Origin: Candidatus Woesearchaeota archaeon
GTDB taxonomy: Archaea; Nanobdellota; Nanobdellia; Woesearchaeales; GW2011-AR9
Direction: 5' to 3'
Length of the DNA: 6,293 nucleotides
NCBI GenBank assembly: GCA_018303045.1
Contig: JAGVYX010000068.1
Location: forward strand, 1-6,293
Both the position numbers and the translations under genes were made by a program. The notes under the pieces were generated by a model, which was not told the DNA's origin, ran no database searches, and saw only the letters and a program-made list of their open reading frames with translations. This document shows, piece after piece, positions 4,522 to 6,293 of this stretch. Numbering within the stretch: the stretch's first letter is position 1; each line of letters starts with the position of its first letter.

Positions 4522-4662
4522 ATGGGCGTTATTGAAAAGTTCCTCGCTCTAGGCTCGATAGCCATCGGCTCGGCTGCGTTAAATTACGACAAGGCAAAAA
4601 TTCCTCTTGCAATCCCCTTTTTGGATGGCTATTTCGAACTTTTCAATAACGCCGCTCTATGA
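4522..4662 (+). CDS. Possible 46-residue ORF spanning the MITE
   Basis: An uninterrupted frame begins at the ATG within the left target duplication (GCTCTATG), runs through the whole element and stops at TGA overlapping the right duplication. The peptide is MGVIEKFLALGSIAIGSAAL, then NYDKAKIPLAIPFLDGYFEL and FNNAAL. It is moderately hydrophobic, with a possible membrane-interacting segment at about 7-20. The start codon is supplied by the host target, and no TATA box or Shine-Dalgarno site at normal distance is seen, so expression is doubtful. An open frame of this length could arise by chance in roughly one of several such stretches. Confidence 0.2.
   Translation: MGVIEKFLALGSIAIGSAALNYDKAKIPLAIPFLDGYFELFNNAAL
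4525..4653. mobile_element. 129-bp MITE with 18-bp TIRs and 8-bp target duplication (IS6-like ends)
   Basis: GGCGTTATTGAAAAGTTC (4525-4542) and its exact complement GAACTTTTCAATAACGCC (4636-4653) form perfect 18-bp terminal inverted repeats. The element is flanked by GCTCTATG at 4517-4524 and 4654-4661, an exact 8-bp target duplication. IS6-family elements make 8-bp duplications and have ends starting GGC/GGT with a TTG-x-AAA core (IS26: GGCACTGTTGCAAA), so mobilisation by an IS6-type transposase is likely. Inside, ATAGCCATC (4558-4566) pairs with GATGGCTAT (4624-4632), so the whole element can fold into a long hairpin. It carries no transposase. The perfect ends and duplication suggest recent insertion. 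Confidence 0.85.
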
Positions 4663-4678
4663 ACTTTTCAATGCGACC
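4661..4678 (-). repeat. Second, diverged IS6-like terminal repeat
   Basis: On the minus strand the sequence reads GGTCGCATTGAAAAGTTC, identical to the MITE end at 14 of 18 positions, with all differences at positions 3-6. It starts on the last base of the right target duplication. It may be the outer end of an older related element into which, or next to which, the MITE inserted; I see no matching left end in the window. Confidence 0.5.
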
Positions 4679-4714
4679 TATGCTTTATTAATGTCGCCAA
4701 CTATTTAATCTAAT

Positions 4715-6139
4715 TCAACATCCTAACACAGCTAATTCTGTTTCAGTCAGGCAGGGCCTAAATAAGGGGCAAAAGGGAGTATAATCAACTTGCGGATTTT
4801 TTTTAAATCCAAGCAATACTAACTGCGAGGGCAGGACATAAACTCCGCGGAGGCCGTTGCTTTCGATATGCAGCTCGCGGGCCGTTCTGCAGGTGAAATC
4901 GGTCATTAAATGGCTGAAGCTGTCCCAACTGGTGAATTTAACTGAAGCATGATAGTTCGTGTCTTCAGAACAGGGCCTGGCTGCTGGATCAATACCATGT
5001 CCGGCTGGAGTTTTAATGATACTAAAAGAAACTGATTTTAAGCCATCTTTAACCTCCACGCAGATTACCGCGGATTGCACTAAAGGATAAAACTGGTTAT
5101 TGGCAATATTAGCTTGAAGCAGTTGCAGAACATTTCTGCCCAGTTCTTCTTCCGTATCAAAACGAATGGCCTGCCCGGTAGTTATTCCCTTAAGCAGAAA
5201 GATAACTGAAATAATAATTAAGATGCTGACAATAGAGATAGCCGTAATTTTTTTAGCATCAAACTGCTGGTATCCTGGGCGGCTTCCTTGGCGATAATTT
5301 TGGGAATTCTGTTTAATCGTCGCTTGATAAGCCCAGTCAACGTCTTCCGCAGCCCAGCCGGCATTCTCCAGAGCCGTTTTAATTTCACTATATTTTATTC
5401 CTCTTTTGGTGTGGTCGGCGATATATTTTAAGATGTGGGGATTAATTTTTCTTCTTCTGTTGCTTACAAAGTAAATTCCAGTAGCGGCTGCGGCTAGGGC
5501 AATAATGCTGAATAGAAATCCGGAGATTAACTTGGTTCGCTTCTGCTCTTTTTTTAAATTATTTTCAATTGCGCTTAGCTCTGATTTGGTCGCGTCTAAG
5601 TTCTGCTGCAGTGAAGCCAGCCCGGAAGAAACCGCGCCTAATTCATTTCTGATGCCGCCAACCTGGTCGCTTTGCAGTGATAATGATTGCACTTGGATGC
5701 TTAATTGAGAAACTTGCTGCTGCAAGGAGCTTAAACTGGCTTGCAAAGTTGTAATCTGCTGTTGAGTTCTGGTTTCTGAGGCCGCGACTTGCTGCTGAAG
5801 CAGGCTTAAAGCTGTTTGCAAATTAGTAGTATTAATAGCTGCAGTCGGGCTGGCTGGATTGTTATTTGCTGCGCTGGTATTGTTAATTCCGGTTTGATTT
5901 GCCGATGCATTAGGACTAGCTGGCGGATTAGGACTAGCTGGCGGCGGCAATGGCGGCCCTGTCGAAGAAGTATTTATCCGGCAGCTGCCCGTACGGCAAT
6001 AACAGGTTTTTAAAAAAGTAAATCCGCACTCCAAGCAGTCTGCATCGGTAGAGCAAGCTATTCGGCTGTCTTGATCGGCCAAAATAATCGGCAGAGCTAA
6101 GAGAGATAATACTAGTACAACTATCCAACTCTTTTTCAT
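4715..6139 (-). CDS. Multidomain surface protein: Cys cluster, coiled coil, two membrane helices
   Basis: A 474-residue protein. Residues 1-21 are a signal peptide or anchor (MKKSWIVVLVLSLLALPIIL). A six-cysteine cluster follows at 29-53 (C29, C35, C38, C46, C48, C53). Residues 55-105 are a Pro/Asn/Ser linker with several N-x-S/T sites. A Gln/Ser/Leu-rich coiled coil spans about 106-200. TM1 is at about 204-226. A basic stop (NRRRK) leads to a small cytoplasmic helical domain at about 233-275 (HILKYIADHTKRGIKYSEIK, then ALENAGWAAEDVDWA). TM2 at about 297-317 is followed by GITTGQAI and a C-terminal outer domain to 474 with cysteines at 360, 390, 417, 457, 463 and 474. The frame is open upstream to 6244, but the ATG at 6139 begins the signal peptide and has a TATA box at the right distance. 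The arrangement suggests an envelope protein with two exposed ends and a cytoplasmic loop; the role (adhesion, stalk, signalling) is unknown. Confidence 0.88.
   Translation of the reverse strand: MKKSWIVVLVLSLLALPIILADQDSRIACSTDADCLECGFTFLKTCYCRTGSCRINTSSTGPPLPPPASPNPPASPNASANQTGINNTSAANNNPASPTAAINTTNLQTALSLLQQQVAASETRTQQQITTLQASLSSLQQQVSQLSIQVQSLSLQSDQVGGIRNELGAVSSGLASLQQNLDATKSELSAIENNLKKEQKRTKLISGFLFSIIALAAAATGIYFVSNRRRKINPHILKYIADHTKRGIKYSEIKTALENAGWAAEDVDWAYQATIKQNSQNYRQGSRPGYQQFDAKKITAISIVSILIIISVIFLLKGITTGQAIRFDTEEELGRNVLQLLQANIANNQFYPLVQSAVICVEVKDGLKSVSFSIIKTPAGHGIDPAARPCSEDTNYHASVKFTSWDSFSHLMTDFTCRTARELHIESNGLRGVYVLPSQLVLLGFKKNPQVDYTPFCPLFRPCLTETELAVLGC
5909..5944 (-). repeat. Two perfect 18-bp tandem repeats in the Pro-rich linker
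   Basis: ATTAGGACTAGCTGGCGG occurs twice head to tail (5909-5926 and 5927-5944). It encodes two copies of a PPASPN hexapeptide in the linker of the 474-residue protein. The identical codons indicate a recent duplication, and the linker can change length in 6-residue steps without loss of frame. Confidence 0.9.
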
Positions 6140-6165
6140 AATTCCTGATTGAGGTTTATTTTTTG

Positions 6166-6176
6166 TTTTATATATG
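6166..6176 (-). promoter_or_regulatory. TATA box of the 474-residue protein gene
   Basis: On the minus strand CATATATAAAA (6176-6166) is centred about 32 bases before the ATG at 6139, predicting a leader of only about 5 bases. It lies inside the upstream extension of the reading frame and so argues against a start at 6244. Confidence 0.65.
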
Positions 6177-6206
6177 TTTCGCGCAATTCGGAATAATCTA
6201 TTATCC

Positions 6207-6242
6207 CGAAACTGGTTTACATCACGAAAGTGGTTTACATTC
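6207..6242. repeat. Two 18-bp tandem repeats near the right edge
   Basis: CGAAACTGGTTTACATCA (6207-6224) and CGAAAGTGGTTTACATTC (6225-6242) differ at three positions or fewer. Short direct repeats with TGTAAACCA on the minus strand resemble multiple end repeats of some insertion sequences (IS21-like), so this may be the edge of an element lying mostly outside the window. They could also be regulator sites upstream of the 6139 promoter. The remaining 6243-6293 shows only a small AGGCT/AGCCT dyad and an ATG at 6270 that is open to the window end. Confidence 0.5.
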
Positions 6243-6293
6243 ATTCCATACTTCTTTTGGGGTTTTATAATGGAGGCTTATGTGGAGCCTTAC

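Noticed and set aside
5505..6128. Short ORFs inside the 474-residue protein gene, on both strands
   Set aside because: Overlapped entirely by a convincing gene with domains and a promoter; compositionally they are shadows.
4715..6139. Lipobox in the secreted proteins as an LspA substrate
   Set aside because: None of the signal peptides in the window has an L-x-x-C box at the cleavage region; the first Cys of the 474-residue protein lies too far past the hydrophobic stretch.
6140..6244. N-terminal extension of the 474-residue protein (start at 6244)
   Set aside because: It would put 35 polar and basic residues before the signal peptide, covers the TATA box and is partly made of the tandem repeats. 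The ATG at 6139 fits better.
6270..6293. Start of a plus-strand gene at the right edge
   Set aside because: Only eight codons are visible and the T/A-rich stretch directly before the ATG is too close to be its TATA box.

Overview
The window looks like a piece of a DPANN-type archaeal genome, most like Woesearchaeota/Pacearchaeota. This is inferred from gene style and promoters; there is no marker gene. Several starts have a T/A-rich TATA-like box centred about 25-32 bases upstream of the ATG and no Shine-Dalgarno site, the leaderless archaeal layout (651 +, 1574 +, 2952 -, 6139 -). The proteins also fit: small membrane-anchored proteins with six cysteines, an ITG/TGxA motif just after a membrane helix, a poly-membrane protein with an Ada-like C-terminal zinc domain, and a multidomain surface protein with a coiled coil. 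An intact signal peptidase II (lspA) is notable for an archaeon.

Layout. 1-568: the C-terminal part of a DDE transposase, broken by a 90-bp in-frame insertion flanked by 10-bp direct repeats. 651-1420: an operon of a small coiled-coil protein and lspA, overlapping by 7 bases. 1574-2122: a soluble helical protein I do not recognise. 2123-2382: gene-free and rich in hairpins; it contains a branched structure followed by a T-tract when read on the minus strand, and a diverged second copy of its hairpin module. 2383-3774 (minus): a membrane protein with an Ada-like domain under its own promoter, and upstream of it a two-gene operon of paralogous six-cysteine membrane-anchored proteins, closed by a hairpin terminator at 3031-3064.

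3872-4714 is a scar zone of mobile DNA. It holds the joined N- and C-terminal ends of a second transposase (frameshifted, with its catalytic middle deleted), four perfect 32-bp tandem repeats at the end of that remnant, a nested inverted repeat, and a 129-bp MITE with perfect 18-bp terminal inverted repeats and an exact 8-bp target duplication, as expected for IS6-family transposition. The MITE is open through its whole length and, together with its flanks, encodes a possible 46-residue peptide. 4715-6139 (minus): a 474-residue surface protein with signal peptide, cysteine cluster, Pro/Asn/Ser linker, coiled coil, two membrane helices around a small cytoplasmic domain, and a C-terminal outer domain. 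6207-6242 holds a tandem repeat that may be the edge of another element beyond the window.

Most of the genes act at the cell envelope: lspA, the Ada-like membrane protein, the two six-cysteine proteins and the 474-residue protein. No complete new multi-gene system can be demonstrated. The strongest new-looking items are the MITE with its read-through ORF, the paired-hairpin RNA candidate, the shared ITG/TGxA motif, and the presence of lspA.
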